From NCBI GenBank assembly GCA_937915565.1, contig CALDMH010000032.1, positions 1-16,097 on the forward strand: 16,097 nucleotides of DNA, given 5' to 3'. A program made the translations under genes and the position numbers. The notes beneath the pieces were generated by a model, which did not search any database, was not told the DNA's origin, and saw only the letters and a list, made by a program, of their open reading frames with translations. This DNA is from an uncultured Clostridia bacterium. GTDB taxonomy: Bacteria; Bacillota; Clostridia; Christensenellales; Borkfalkiaceae. This document shows, in pieces, positions 6,851 through 14,169 of this stretch. Within the stretch, counting starts at the first letter, position 1. The number at the start of each line of letters is the position of its first letter.

Positions 6851-8352
6851 GTTACGTTTACGCCGATTATGAAATAAAAAGAGATTTGACGAGATGCACG
6901 ACGTGCGGAATTTGTGTTAAGCAGTGCTTTAACGGGGTTCATTCCTTAATCGAAACCGAAAAAGGCGTCAGGCTCGTTTCCGACGAATCCAAGTGTGTCA
7001 ACTGCCACAGATGCGTGAGTCTTTGTCCTTCGCGCGCGTTAAAAATCGTCAGGAGCGACCTCTTTTTCAGAGAAAACGATAACTGGAAGGATTCGGTAAT
7101 CAAGGAAATTTACAAACAAGCCGAAAGCGGCGGAGTTTTGCTTTCTTCTATGGGTTGTCCGGAAGAATATCCCGTTTACTTCGATAAAATCCTTATCAAC
7201 GCGTCGCAGGTGACGAACCCTTCCATAGACCCTCTTCGCGAGCCTATGGAAACCAAGGTTACGCTCGGAAAACGCAATCACGAAATTCAGCGCGATAAAA
7301 ACGGACATATCGTTTGCAACACGTCGCCGAGGCTCAATCTTGAACTTCCGATAATGTTTTCGGCAATGAGTTACGGCTCGATAAGTTACAACGCGCATAA
7401 AAGTCTTGCTCTTGCGGCTACGGAGCTCGGAATATGCTATAACACGGGCGAAGGCGGGCTTAACAAAGACTTTTTCAAATACGGAAAGAATACTATCGTT
7501 CAGGTTGCGTCGGGAAGATTCGGCGTGTATAAGGATTATCTCGAAGCGGGAGCGGCAATCGAAATAAAAATGGGGCAGGGCGCAAAACCGGGAATAGGCG
7601 GCCACCTCCCCGGGGCGAAAATAACCGAGGACGTTTCTATGACGAGAATGATTCCCGTCGGAACGGACGCGATTTCTCCCGCGCCTCATCACGATATATA
7701 TTCGATAGAGGATTTAAAACAACTCGTTTTCGCTTTAAAGGAAGCGACGGAATATAAAAAGCCGATAATAGTCAAAGTTGCGGCTGTTCACAATATCGCC
7801 GCCGTCGCAAGCGGAATTGCCCGAAGCGGGGCGGATATAATTGCGATAGACGGTTTCCGCGGCGGAACGGGCGCAGCCCCCACGAGGATAAGAGATAACG
7901 TGGGAATCCCCATAGAGCTTGCGCTTGCCTCGGTGGATTCGCGACTTCGCGAAGAGGGAATAAGAGAAAACGTATCGCTCGTTGCGGGAGGTTCTATAAG
8001 GAGCAGCGCGGACGTGGTTAAAGCGATAGCTCTCGGTGCGGACGCGGTATATATAGGCACTGCCGCGCTCGTCGCATTGGGTTGTCACCTTTGCAGAAAC
8101 TGTCAGTCCGGCAAATGCAATTGGGGAATAGCCACGCAGATTCCGGAACTCGTCGGAAGGTTAGAGCCGGAAACGGGCAGTAAAAGGCTCGTGAATCTTC
8201 TCACGGCGTGGGATCACGAGATAAAGGAATTTATGGGTGGAATGGGTATAAATTCCATTGAGGCGTTAAAGGGCAACAGGCTGATGCTCCGCGGGGTGGG
8301 GCTTAACGAAAAAGAGCTTGCCATTCTCGGAATAAAACACGCCGGCGAATGA
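6847..8352 (+). CDS. Glutamate synthase FMN/iron-sulfur subunit with two N-terminal [4Fe-4S] motifs
   Basis: This 501-residue protein carries the central synthase domain that joins ammonia with 2-oxoglutarate and reduces the product to glutamate on FMN. An N-terminal ferredoxin-like part (about 10-65) has two full CxxCxxCxxxC motifs, Cys17/20/23/27 and Cys50/53/56/60, suggesting an added electron entry route. The FMN barrel shows KPGIGGHLPG, DAISPAPHHDIYSIEDL, a GFRGGTGAAPT stretch and GADAVYIGTAAL. The 3Fe-4S site of glutamate synthases, C-x5-C-x4-C, is present as Cys413/419/424, followed by GIATQ; an additional Cys416 lies between them. It overlaps the amidotransferase gene by four bases and is followed after 16 bases by the third subunit. 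No GltD-type NAD(P)H reductase gene lies in the window, so the electron donor may be ferredoxin or a reductase encoded elsewhere; this is inference. Confidence 0.93.
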   Translation: MSYVYADYEIKRDLTRCTTCGICVKQCFNGVHSLIETEKGVRLVSDESKCVNCHRCVSLCPSRALKIVRSDLFFRENDNWKDSVIKEIYKQAESGGVLLSSMGCPEEYPVYFDKILINASQVTNPSIDPLREPMETKVTLGKRNHEIQRDKNGHIVCNTSPRLNLELPIMFSAMSYGSISYNAHKSLALAATELGICYNTGEGGLNKDFFKYGKNTIVQVASGRFGVYKDYLEAGAAIEIKMGQGAKPGIGGHLPGAKITEDVSMTRMIPVGTDAISPAPHHDIYSIEDLKQLVFALKEATEYKKPIIVKVAAVHNIAAVASGIARSGADIIAIDGFRGGTGAAPTRIRDNVGIPIELALASVDSRLREEGIRENVSLVAGGSIRSSADVVKAIALGADAVYIGTAALVALGCHLCRNCQSGKCNWGIATQIPELVGRLEPETGSKRLVNLLTAWDHEIKEFMGGMGINSIEALKGNRLMLRGVGLNEKELAILGIKHAGE

Positions 8353-8368
8353 TTTTGGAGATAAACCG

Positions 8369-9085
8369 ATGAAAACAATAAATTGCGAAAAACTCGATTT
8401 TTCAAAGCTCGGCGAACTTATCCGCGAGGAAAAAGAGGTTGAACTTATAAATTGCGAAGGTCAGAGATTTATCGGCGCGGGAACGGAAAATAAGAAGATT
8501 ATCATAAACGGAGTTCCCGGCAACGGTTTGGCGTCTTTTATGAGCGGCGGAGAAATAACCGTCCGCGGCAACGTTCAGGACCAAGCTTGCGACACGATGA
8601 ACGACGGCAACGTGGTAATTTACGGTTCTGCGGGTGACGCCACCGGCTACGCAATGCGCGGCGGCACGATTTATATCGAAGGGAAAGCGGGTTACCGAAC
8701 GGGTATTCATATAAAGGAATACGGCGATAAGAAACCCGTTATAGTTATCGGCGAAACTGCGGGAAGCTTTCTCGGAGAGTATCAGGCGGGCGGAATAATA
8801 ATCGTTTTGAACCGTAAAGACGACAAAAGCCCCGTCGGATTTTTCTGCGGCACGGGTATGCACGGAGGGAAAATCGTTATAAGGTGTGCCAAAGAGCCGA
8901 AAAATCTTTCGCCGAAAATACGAATTAAAAAGGCGAACGAAGAGGACTTGAAAGAAATCAAACGATACGTTTTCAAGTTCTGCGAGTACTTTTCGGAGGA
9001 CGCAAACCGCTTGCTGAATTCGGATTTTTATATTTTAACTCCGGATTCCGAAAATCCGTATAAAGAATTATACGTTCAAAATTAG
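8369..9085 (+). CDS. Glutamate synthase GXGXG-domain subunit (GltB domain 3, separate gene)
   Basis: This 238-residue protein is the right-handed beta-helix domain that ends classical GltB and holds the amidotransferase and synthase parts together around the ammonia channel. The repeated Gly pattern is visible across about 45-165: GVPGNGLASFMSGGEI, GNVQDQACDTMNDG, GSAGDATGYAMRGG, and GETAGSFLGEYQAGG, each step one helix turn. The last 65 or so residues are a charged helical tail. A TGGAG site at 8356-8360 stands eight bases before ATG, and the upstream gene stops 16 bases earlier, so it is the third gene of the operon. A terminator follows directly. The protein has no catalytic residues of its own, so its role is structural. 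Related formylmethanofuran dehydrogenase subunit C proteins share the fold, but the context makes the glutamate synthase role clear. Confidence 0.9.
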   Translation: MKTINCEKLDFSKLGELIREEKEVELINCEGQRFIGAGTENKKIIINGVPGNGLASFMSGGEITVRGNVQDQACDTMNDGNVVIYGSAGDATGYAMRGGTIYIEGKAGYRTGIHIKEYGDKKPVIVIGETAGSFLGEYQAGGIIIVLNRKDDKSPVGFFCGTGMHGGKIVIRCAKEPKNLSPKIRIKKANEEDLKEIKRYVFKFCEYFSEDANRLLNSDFYILTPDSENPYKELYVQN

Positions 9086-9092
9086 TTAATTT

Positions 9093-9130
9093 GCAGGGTT
9101 AAACTTTTAAAATTTAGCCCTGCTATTTTC
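9093..9130 (+). terminator. Terminator of the glutamate synthase operon
   Basis: An 11-bp stem with one G-T pair (9093-9103 with 9113-9123) closes on a nine-base loop and is followed by TATTTTC. It begins eight bases after the stop codon of the third glutamate synthase gene. The T-run is short but the position and stem support termination. Confidence 0.75.
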
Positions 9131-9197
9131 ATAAAATACTATTTTAACAATTTGAACAAATTTTAAACAAAAAATTTACAAAATTCACCGAAATTGC

Positions 9198-9226
9198 TTG
9201 ACATATTGCGAAAGATAAAATATAAT
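9198..9226 (+). promoter_or_regulatory. Perfect consensus promoter of the Spo0A-like gene
   Basis: TTGACA at 9198-9203 and TATAAT at 9221-9226 with a 17-base spacer match the housekeeping consensus fully. Transcription would start near 9233, which gives the following gene an unusually long leader of about 220 nt. No obvious Spo0A box (TGNCGAA) was seen around it. Confidence 0.85.
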
Positions 9227-9232
9227 ATAAAA

Positions 9233-9455
9233 AAAGTCAAGAAAAACGTCGGATAAGACGGAATTAGAATTTTTGTAAGCTTTTTAACCTTTATTTTAAA
9301 GTCATCAACGTTTTTAAATAATATTGTAAAAAATTTTTTCTCGTTACGAAAAGTAACGTTCGTTTCTTTTACTTTATTTTCAAAAGCGTTGCGCTATTTA
9401 CGTAGAGGCTTAAAACGTTTATGAAACGGAACGTTGGCCGACGCGATAGGAGTAA
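9233..9455 (+). other. Long AT-rich untranslated leader with small hairpins
   Basis: This stretch contains no convincing reading frame. It is T/A-rich and holds a small perfect hairpin, CGTTAC-GAAAA-GTAACG (9342-9358), followed by a T-rich segment (9359-9370) that could act as a weak terminator or attenuator. A second short inverted pair, CGTTT-ATG-AAACG, lies at 9416-9428. I do not recognise a known riboswitch. The leader could control expression of the Spo0A-like gene, but the stems are short. Confidence 0.35.
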
Positions 9456-10169
9456 ATGATGAAGGGAATTTTTATTGATGCGGACGAAGTGACGGGCAGG
9501 TTAGCCAAAAAGCTGAACTTTTGTTGCGACGTCGATATTTTTAAAGCGGATAAGGCCGACGCCGCGGAGATTTGTTCGATTATAAATCAAAATTACGAAT
9601 TCATTTTGATTGGCGAACAGCTTTACAAATCGATGTTTTTCGAGCTTTCGTCGAGATTGGCCTGGTTCAATATGCAAACCGGCACGATAAAGTTTACGAA
9701 GAATTTTTCGGTTTATAAAATTTATCATATTTGCAAAGGCGATTATGAAAGAATGTTTCCCATCGAGCTTTACACGAAGCAGCTTGACGAAAACGCGATA
9801 GTCGATTTATTCAGGCGTACTCTATCAAACGTCGGCGCAGACGGCGCGCCGGGCAAAATCAGCAGATTTTTCACCGAAATAGGCTTGTCGAGAACTCTTA
9901 AAGGTTACGAGTATCTCGTCGAAGCGGTAAGATTGGTCGATATAGCTCCCGAATTATTCAGCAATCTCACGAAAGGCTTGTATCCATTGGTCGGAAACAA
10001 ATTCGGAGTTTCGGGCAGCGTCGTCGAAAGATGTATAAGAAACGCGGTCGATTCGGTAATAAGCAAAGGAAAGTTCTTCGAGGTGGCGAACTCTCTTTAC
10101 GGCGGAAATTTCGGTAAATACGAAAAGCCTACGAACGGAGAATTTATTTCTTTCGTAAGCCTTATATAA
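9456..10169 (+). CDS. Spo0A-like transcription factor with a degenerate receiver domain
   Basis: The C-terminal 104 residues (134-237) match the DNA-binding domain of the sporulation regulator Spo0A: FFTEIGLSRTLKGYEYL, then NLTKGLYPLVGNKFGVSGSV, the VERCIRNAVDS recognition helix, and KPTNGEFISFV near the end. The N-terminal half (1-about 120) has the rough order of a receiver domain, with acidic residues Asp8, Asp10 and Glu11 and a hydrophobic strand at 49-52, but the residue where the phospho-acceptor Asp is expected is Gly53, and the later Lys-Pro motif is missing. It is therefore probably not controlled by phosphotransfer. It is shorter (237 residues) than B. subtilis Spo0A (267) and lacks its last few residues. 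Within the helix, the first Arg of the Spo0A SRVER motif is Val (SVVER), which could alter DNA preference. Two ATG codons are adjacent; the second (9459) has better spacing from AGGAG at 9448-9452. It is flanked by its own promoter and terminator, so it is single-gene. Its targets are unknown. Confidence 0.8.
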   Translation: MMKGIFIDADEVTGRLAKKLNFCCDVDIFKADKADAAEICSIINQNYEFILIGEQLYKSMFFELSSRLAWFNMQTGTIKFTKNFSVYKIYHICKGDYERMFPIELYTKQLDENAIVDLFRRTLSNVGADGAPGKISRFFTEIGLSRTLKGYEYLVEAVRLVDIAPELFSNLTKGLYPLVGNKFGVSGSVVERCIRNAVDSVISKGKFFEVANSLYGGNFGKYEKPTNGEFISFVSLI

Positions 10170-10184
10170 CAAAAGAACAACGCC

Positions 10185-10212
10185 AAGCATCTCGTCGAGA
10201 TGCTTTTTAATT
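10185..10212 (+). terminator. Terminator of the Spo0A-like gene
   Basis: A perfect 9-bp stem (10185-10193 with 10197-10205) with a GTC loop is followed by TTTAATTT. It stands 15 bases after the stop codon and 28 bases before the next promoter, so it separates the two transcription units. Confidence 0.9.
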
Positions 10213-10240
10213 TGCCTTTTTATTCTCGGGCGGCATTGTG

Positions 10241-10269
10241 TTGACAAAATATGCGCTCGACATTATAAT
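10241..10269 (+). promoter_or_regulatory. Perfect consensus promoter of the amidohydrolase gene
   Basis: TTGACA at 10241-10246 and TATAAT at 10264-10269 are spaced by 17 bases, a full match to the housekeeping consensus. The predicted start near 10276 leaves a short leader of about 24 nt that contains the ribosome binding site. Confidence 0.87.
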
Positions 10270-10299
10270 ATACCCATTATTATAAACGGAGTAAAGCAA

Positions 10300-11586
10300 A
10301 TGAAGTACGCTTTAATCAACTGCAAACTACTCAACGGGAAAAAGGATATGACCGTTGAAGAAGGTAAAAGTATTCTTGTCGACGGCGAAAAAATAGTCGG
10401 CATAACGTCGGCAGGCGAGGCCGATTTAAGCGGGTATAAAACGATTGATTTAAAAGGCAAATATATTATGCCCGGGCTTATAAATATGCACGTTCACCTT
10501 GCGGGAAACGGCAAGCCTCAAAAAAAGCAGCGCGACAACGCTAAACTCGTAAAAACCGTTATGAGCACGGCTTTAACGAGAAAAATCGCATACAAACTGG
10601 TTTGCGGCTATGCGAAAGACGAGCTTATGAGCGGCGTTACGACTATCCGCACGATGGGCGGAATTTCGGATTTCGACGGAAAACTCCGCGACGAAATTGC
10701 TTGCGGAAAAAAAATCGGGCCGAGAATACTTGCCGCCAATCAGGGAATATCCGTTCCTAACGGGCATATGGCAGGTTCGGTTGCGGTTGCCGTAACGAAC
10801 GAGGACGAAGCCCGCAGGCGCGTTGAAGTCGCTAAAAGCCAGAACGTCGATTTGGTAAAGGTAATGGTGACGGGCGGCGTTCTCGACGCAAAGGAAAAAG
10901 GCGTTCCGGGCGAACTTAAAATGCCTGCGGAAATTATTTCCGCCGTATGCGAAAAAGCTCACGAAGAGGGCTATAAGGTTGCCGCTCACGCCGAATCGCC
11001 CGAGGGTGTTAAGGTCGCTCTCGAAAACGGCGTGGATTCAATCGAGCACGGCGCAAAGCCTTCGCCGGAAATAATCAAGCTTTTTAAGGAACGCGGGGCA
11101 TTTTTATGCACGACCATTTCTCCCGCCGTGCCTTACGCGCTTTTCGACCGTTCGCTTTCCCGCATAACGGAAACCGAGCAGTTTAACGGTAAAGTGGTTT
11201 TCGATGGGATAATCGACTGCGCAAAAGCGGCCGTTGAGAACGATATACCCGTCGTTTTAGGCAACGACGTCGGCTGTCCGTGGATAGCGCAGTACGAGTT
11301 TTGGAGAGAACTGTTTTATTTCCACAAATACATCGGCGTTTCCAACGCCTTTGCTTTATACACGGCCACGGCGCGCAGCGCGGAAATGGCGGGGATAGGA
11401 GACGTTACGGGTACGATAGAGGTCGGCAAGTCGGCCGATATGATTGTCACGGAAGAAAATCCGCTTGACGATTTGCGTGTTTTAAGGAACGTAAAAACGG
11501 TTATTTCACGCGGAAAGATTTACGATAATCCGAAGATTAAACGCAACGAAAAAATCGTTGCCGAACTCGACAAATTTTTAATTTAA
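10300..11586 (+). CDS. Metal-dependent amidohydrolase (TIM-barrel, peptidase/imidazolonepropionase-like)
   Basis: This 428-residue cytoplasmic enzyme belongs to the amidohydrolase superfamily. After a beta-sandwich start (1-55), the barrel opens with PGLINMHVHL, giving ligands His64 and His66. Lys187 in VDLVKVMVTGG is the likely carboxylated lysine bridging two metals, followed by His230 (AAHAES), His250 (SIEHG) and the catalytic Asp323 (LGNDVG). The C-terminus returns to the sandwich with GKSADMIVTEENPLDDL. This complete set points to a binuclear active site like that of the Xaa-Pro / Xaa-Arg dipeptidase-like branch, and hydrolysis of a dipeptide, acyl amino acid or cyclic amide is likely; the substrate cannot be read from sequence. 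A CGGAG site stands before ATG. It is a stand-alone unit with its own promoter and terminator, so context gives no pathway. No signal peptide is seen. Confidence 0.88.
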   Translation: MKYALINCKLLNGKKDMTVEEGKSILVDGEKIVGITSAGEADLSGYKTIDLKGKYIMPGLINMHVHLAGNGKPQKKQRDNAKLVKTVMSTALTRKIAYKLVCGYAKDELMSGVTTIRTMGGISDFDGKLRDEIACGKKIGPRILAANQGISVPNGHMAGSVAVAVTNEDEARRRVEVAKSQNVDLVKVMVTGGVLDAKEKGVPGELKMPAEIISAVCEKAHEEGYKVAAHAESPEGVKVALENGVDSIEHGAKPSPEIIKLFKERGAFLCTTISPAVPYALFDRSLSRITETEQFNGKVVFDGIIDCAKAAVENDIPVVLGNDVGCPWIAQYEFWRELFYFHKYIGVSNAFALYTATARSAEMAGIGDVTGTIEVGKSADMIVTEENPLDDLRVLRNVKTVISRGKIYDNPKIKRNEKIVAELDKFLI

Positions 11587-11593
11587 GCCAAAT

Positions 11594-11642
11594 AAAAAAT
11601 GCGGCGGTATGCGGGAAAAACCCGCATACCGCCACATTTTTT
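11594..11642. terminator. Strong bidirectional terminator between convergent genes
   Basis: A 13-bp perfect GC-rich stem (11603-11615 with 11621-11633) closes on AAAAA. An outer AAAAAATG / CATTTTTT pair (11594-11601 with 11635-11642), separated from it by a C/A mismatch, supplies a T-run in both directions. It lies between the end of the amidohydrolase and the end of the minus-strand lipoprotein gene and should stop transcription from both. Confidence 0.95.
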
Positions 11643-11649
11643 TAAACGA

Positions 11650-13482
11650 TTATTCTGCCGTTATCTTTGCGGCGGACGAGCCGAGGAATATAACCGTCGC
11701 CGAAATTCGGCAAGGCATTTCCGCGGACGTTACCGTTTCTTCGCCGATTTTAACGTTAAGCGTTTGTCCCTGCGATAAGTTCATCGTCGTTTTCGTTGCG
11801 ACGGACGAAAAATTGCTGCAATTCGTCGCTTCGTTGCTCATTCCGTTTGCCGGGCAAACGGCAAGTACGTATCCGCCTTCGTAAGCGTAACCGTTTTCGG
11901 TATCGATAGACGAATCGCCTCCCGAAGTGCTGATAATCGTTATTTCGCCGCCGGCAAAGAGTATTCCGTTATATTTCGTTTTGCTGTTTGAATCCAAACC
12001 GTCGCCGCCCGCATAAACGTAGACCTTGCCGCCTTCAAACGTAATTCCCGTTCCTGACGTAGTCGTTGCGTTGATGCCGTCGTCCGATGAAACGATCGAT
12101 ACTTCGCCGCCCGTTATCGCAACGTAAACTCCTTCCAGCCCTTCGTAACTTCCCGTTACGTCGATAACGCCGCCCGAAACGGTGAGCGTACCGTCGGAAT
12201 GAATCGCGTCGTCCTTGGAGAAGAGCGAGAGCGTTCCGCCCGAAATCGTAACGTTACCCGTCGAAGTCGCTTCGTTTTCAAGAGTTTCTCCGCCGTTTGC
12301 GTGTATTGCGTCGTCATATGCGTTTACGGTGAGCGTTCCGCCCGAAATCAAAATTTCGTTCTCCGCTTTTATTCCTTTCGTGGAGTAGTCGCCTTTTTCG
12401 CTGTTCCCGTCGGAAAATCCGCCGTTCGGGTTGCCCATACCGCCGTTCGGTTTATCCATTCCGCCGTCCGGTTTACCCATACCGCCGAAACCGCCGCCGA
12501 AGCCGACGGAATACGTTACGGAATCGTTAATCGATTCCGATTTTTGGCTTGCTGAATTTTCCACGGTTTCGGAATACGGAGAATAGCGGTCGGTATAAAC
12601 GTTTAAAATCGAATCCCCGCTAATTTCTGCGTTATAAGCGGCGTCTATCCCGTCGCAAGCGGCGTAAATATTCACCGTTCCGCCGGAAATCGAAACGTTT
12701 CCTCTTTGTTTGCCTTTTGAGGAAATATCGGTGTTTTTCGTTTTAATTCCGTCGCCCGTTTTCGCAATGAGGGTGAGCGTTCCGCCGAATATCGTCACGC
12801 TGTCGTTGCCTTTAAGCGCGTTGTCCTCGCAGGTCACGGATAAGGTGAGATTTTTAATTTTGAGGTCGTCCTTGGTGTGAATTCCGTTGTTGTTTGCGGA
12901 AATCACAACGAGTTCGCCTTTTCCGCCGAAATCCAAATCGGTTTTGGAATAAATTGCGGAGGAATAAGACGTTTCGTCGTCCGAAGATATAGCTTCGCGG
13001 GTGTCGTAAATATAATTTTTACTGCCTTTTTTAGCCGTAACGGTAACTTTATCTCCCGAAAGAACGGTTAAAGGATTTTGCTCGCCGCTGTAAATTTTCG
13101 CGCCGCAAAGCTCCAACTCGAATTTGTAGTCGTCGCCCGCGTCAATCACGATTGCGCCGTTAAATTCTCCCGAAACGGAGCATACCGTATCTGCTGAAAG
13201 ACCCGAAAAAGTCAGCGTTTGTCCGTCAAAAGCCCAACAGTTGTCCGTGCCTTCCGTAAAAGAAACCGCGAGAGTGTTCACGTTATCCGGGAGGTCGTCG
13301 GGAATATCCGTTTTTTCACTGTCGGCTTTTTCGCCTGTTTCGCCGTCGGTCGCACCTTGGCTCGGTTGCGTTTGTTCCGGTGGCGCGGGGGTGTTATCGG
13401 GTTTGTCGGGCGTTTCGTTGCAGGAGGCGAAAACGCTTAAAGACGTTATTAAAACAAGAATTAAAACAAATATTTTTTTCAT
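11650..13482 (-). CDS. Cthe_2159-type carbohydrate-binding beta-helix lipoprotein
   Basis: This 610-residue secreted lipoprotein has an N-terminal signal with a charged start, a hydrophobic core and a lipobox ending at Cys21 (VFASC). A linker rich in Pro, Glu, Asp and Thr follows (about 22-67). The rest reads as a right-handed beta-helix with repeated ISGGTL / VSGG turns and a ladder of acidic turns such as EDNALK, TGDGIK, CDGIDA, YDDAIH, KDDAIH, SDDGIN and GDGLDS, which suggests bound calcium. This is the pattern of the Cthe_2159 (DUF4353) family, whose founding member binds acidic plant polysaccharide. A Gly/Met/Pro-rich insertion at about 325-356 interrupts the helix. The gene is the last of three, 12 bases after the DUF4956 gene, and its AAAAGGAG site (13489-13496) covers that gene's stop codon, implying coupled translation. 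The ligand here is unknown; adhesion to polysaccharide or to another polyanion is inference. Confidence 0.85.
   Translation of the reverse strand: MKKIFVLILVLITSLSVFASCNETPDKPDNTPAPPEQTQPSQGATDGETGEKADSEKTDIPDDLPDNVNTLAVSFTEGTDNCWAFDGQTLTFSGLSADTVCSVSGEFNGAIVIDAGDDYKFELELCGAKIYSGEQNPLTVLSGDKVTVTAKKGSKNYIYDTREAISSDDETSYSSAIYSKTDLDFGGKGELVVISANNNGIHTKDDLKIKNLTLSVTCEDNALKGNDSVTIFGGTLTLIAKTGDGIKTKNTDISSKGKQRGNVSISGGTVNIYAACDGIDAAYNAEISGDSILNVYTDRYSPYSETVENSASQKSESINDSVTYSVGFGGGFGGMGKPDGGMDKPNGGMGNPNGGFSDGNSEKGDYSTKGIKAENEILISGGTLTVNAYDDAIHANGGETLENEATSTGNVTISGGTLSLFSKDDAIHSDGTLTVSGGVIDVTGSYEGLEGVYVAITGGEVSIVSSDDGINATTTSGTGITFEGGKVYVYAGGDGLDSNSKTKYNGILFAGGEITIISTSGGDSSIDTENGYAYEGGYVLAVCPANGMSNEATNCSNFSSVATKTTMNLSQGQTLNVKIGEETVTSAEMPCRISATVIFLGSSAAKITAE
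12419..12481 (-). repeat. Three 21-base tandem repeats inside the lipoprotein gene
   Basis: Three in-frame units (12419-12439, 12440-12460, 12461-12481) followed by a six-base partial unit encode a seven-residue repeat of the form GGM-x-x-P-N/D. The units differ at a few positions. They form the Gly-rich loop in the middle of the beta-helix and could vary in number between strains by slippage. Confidence 0.85.
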
Positions 13483-13494
13483 AATAAACTCCTT

Positions 13495-14169
13495 TTAAAG
13501 CTCCTTGTCGATAATATCGGTGCGTGAGCATTGAATTTCGAGATTTCCGTTTCTCGTGCGGATAGCGTCGAGCATAGATTTTTCGCAGTCCGCGTTTTTC
13601 AAAGTTACCCGATACGTCAGCCTGAACATACTGCCCATATTTACGCTTTTCACCTTTTCCAAAGCGTAAGAAGCCGTATATTCGGAAAAAATATCGTCGA
13701 AAACGCCTGTGTAATCGAGCGTTTCGGGGATAGTGATTTTCACTGTTTTTTCCGGCTTTTTTGCGGCTTTCGCTCTTTCGGTGAATTTTGTGAAAGCAAA
13801 GAGCAGTGCGCCGCAAGCAAGCAAAAATATAACTCCGTAAGCGACGTAACCCGTGCCGAAGGCAAGTCCGGCGGTCATTCCTATAAATATAACGGTTATT
13901 TCGCGAGCCGACCCGGGCGCGGACCTGAATCTCACAAGCCCGAACGCTCCGGCAATGGCAACGCCTATTCCGAGGTTTCCGTTTACGATTGCGATAACCG
14001 CGGCAACAGTCATCGGGAGAAGAGATGCGCAAATGAAGAAGTTTGCAGATGATTCCGATTTATAGCAGGATAAAAAAGCAAAAATCACGCCGCAAACGAG
14101 AGCAACGCTTAAAGCGATGAAGAAGCCGAGAGCGGGGACGTTTCCGTCGTTGAAAATCGATTCAAACAT
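13495..14169 (-). CDS. DUF4956 integral membrane protein
   Basis: This 224-residue protein has about four membrane segments in its first 127 residues (roughly 11-33, 42-63, 92-108, 110-127) and a soluble C-terminal part of about 95 residues with alternating strands and helices. The highly conserved family stretch GAFGLVRFRSAPGSAREI lies at about 74-91, between membrane segments. DUF4956 genes are often found beside VTC-domain polymerase genes, as here, but their function has not been settled. The ATG at 14169 lies inside the VTC gene, 61 bases before that gene ends, and has an AAGGAG site nine bases upstream. Its Arg-rich conserved loop could contact a polyanion; that is inference. The downstream lipoprotein gene starts 12 bases after its stop. 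Confidence 0.87.
   Translation of the reverse strand: MFESIFNDGNVPALGFFIALSVALVCGVIFAFLSCYKSESSANFFICASLLPMTVAAVIAIVNGNLGIGVAIAGAFGLVRFRSAPGSAREITVIFIGMTAGLAFGTGYVAYGVIFLLACGALLFAFTKFTERAKAAKKPEKTVKITIPETLDYTGVFDDIFSEYTASYALEKVKSVNMGSMFRLTYRVTLKNADCEKSMLDAIRTRNGNLEIQCSRTDIIDKEL

Noticed and set aside
7039..7692. A 217-codon minus-strand reading frame
   Set aside because: It is antisense to the clearly conserved glutamate synthase synthase subunit.
12419..12487. Short repeats considered as a CRISPR array
   Set aside because: The units are directly adjacent with no spacers and keep a reading frame inside a protein gene.
13394..14032. A 212-codon minus-strand reading frame in a second frame
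   Set aside because: It overlaps DUF4956 in another frame and is Arg-rich low-complexity, as expected for a shifted reading of the real gene.
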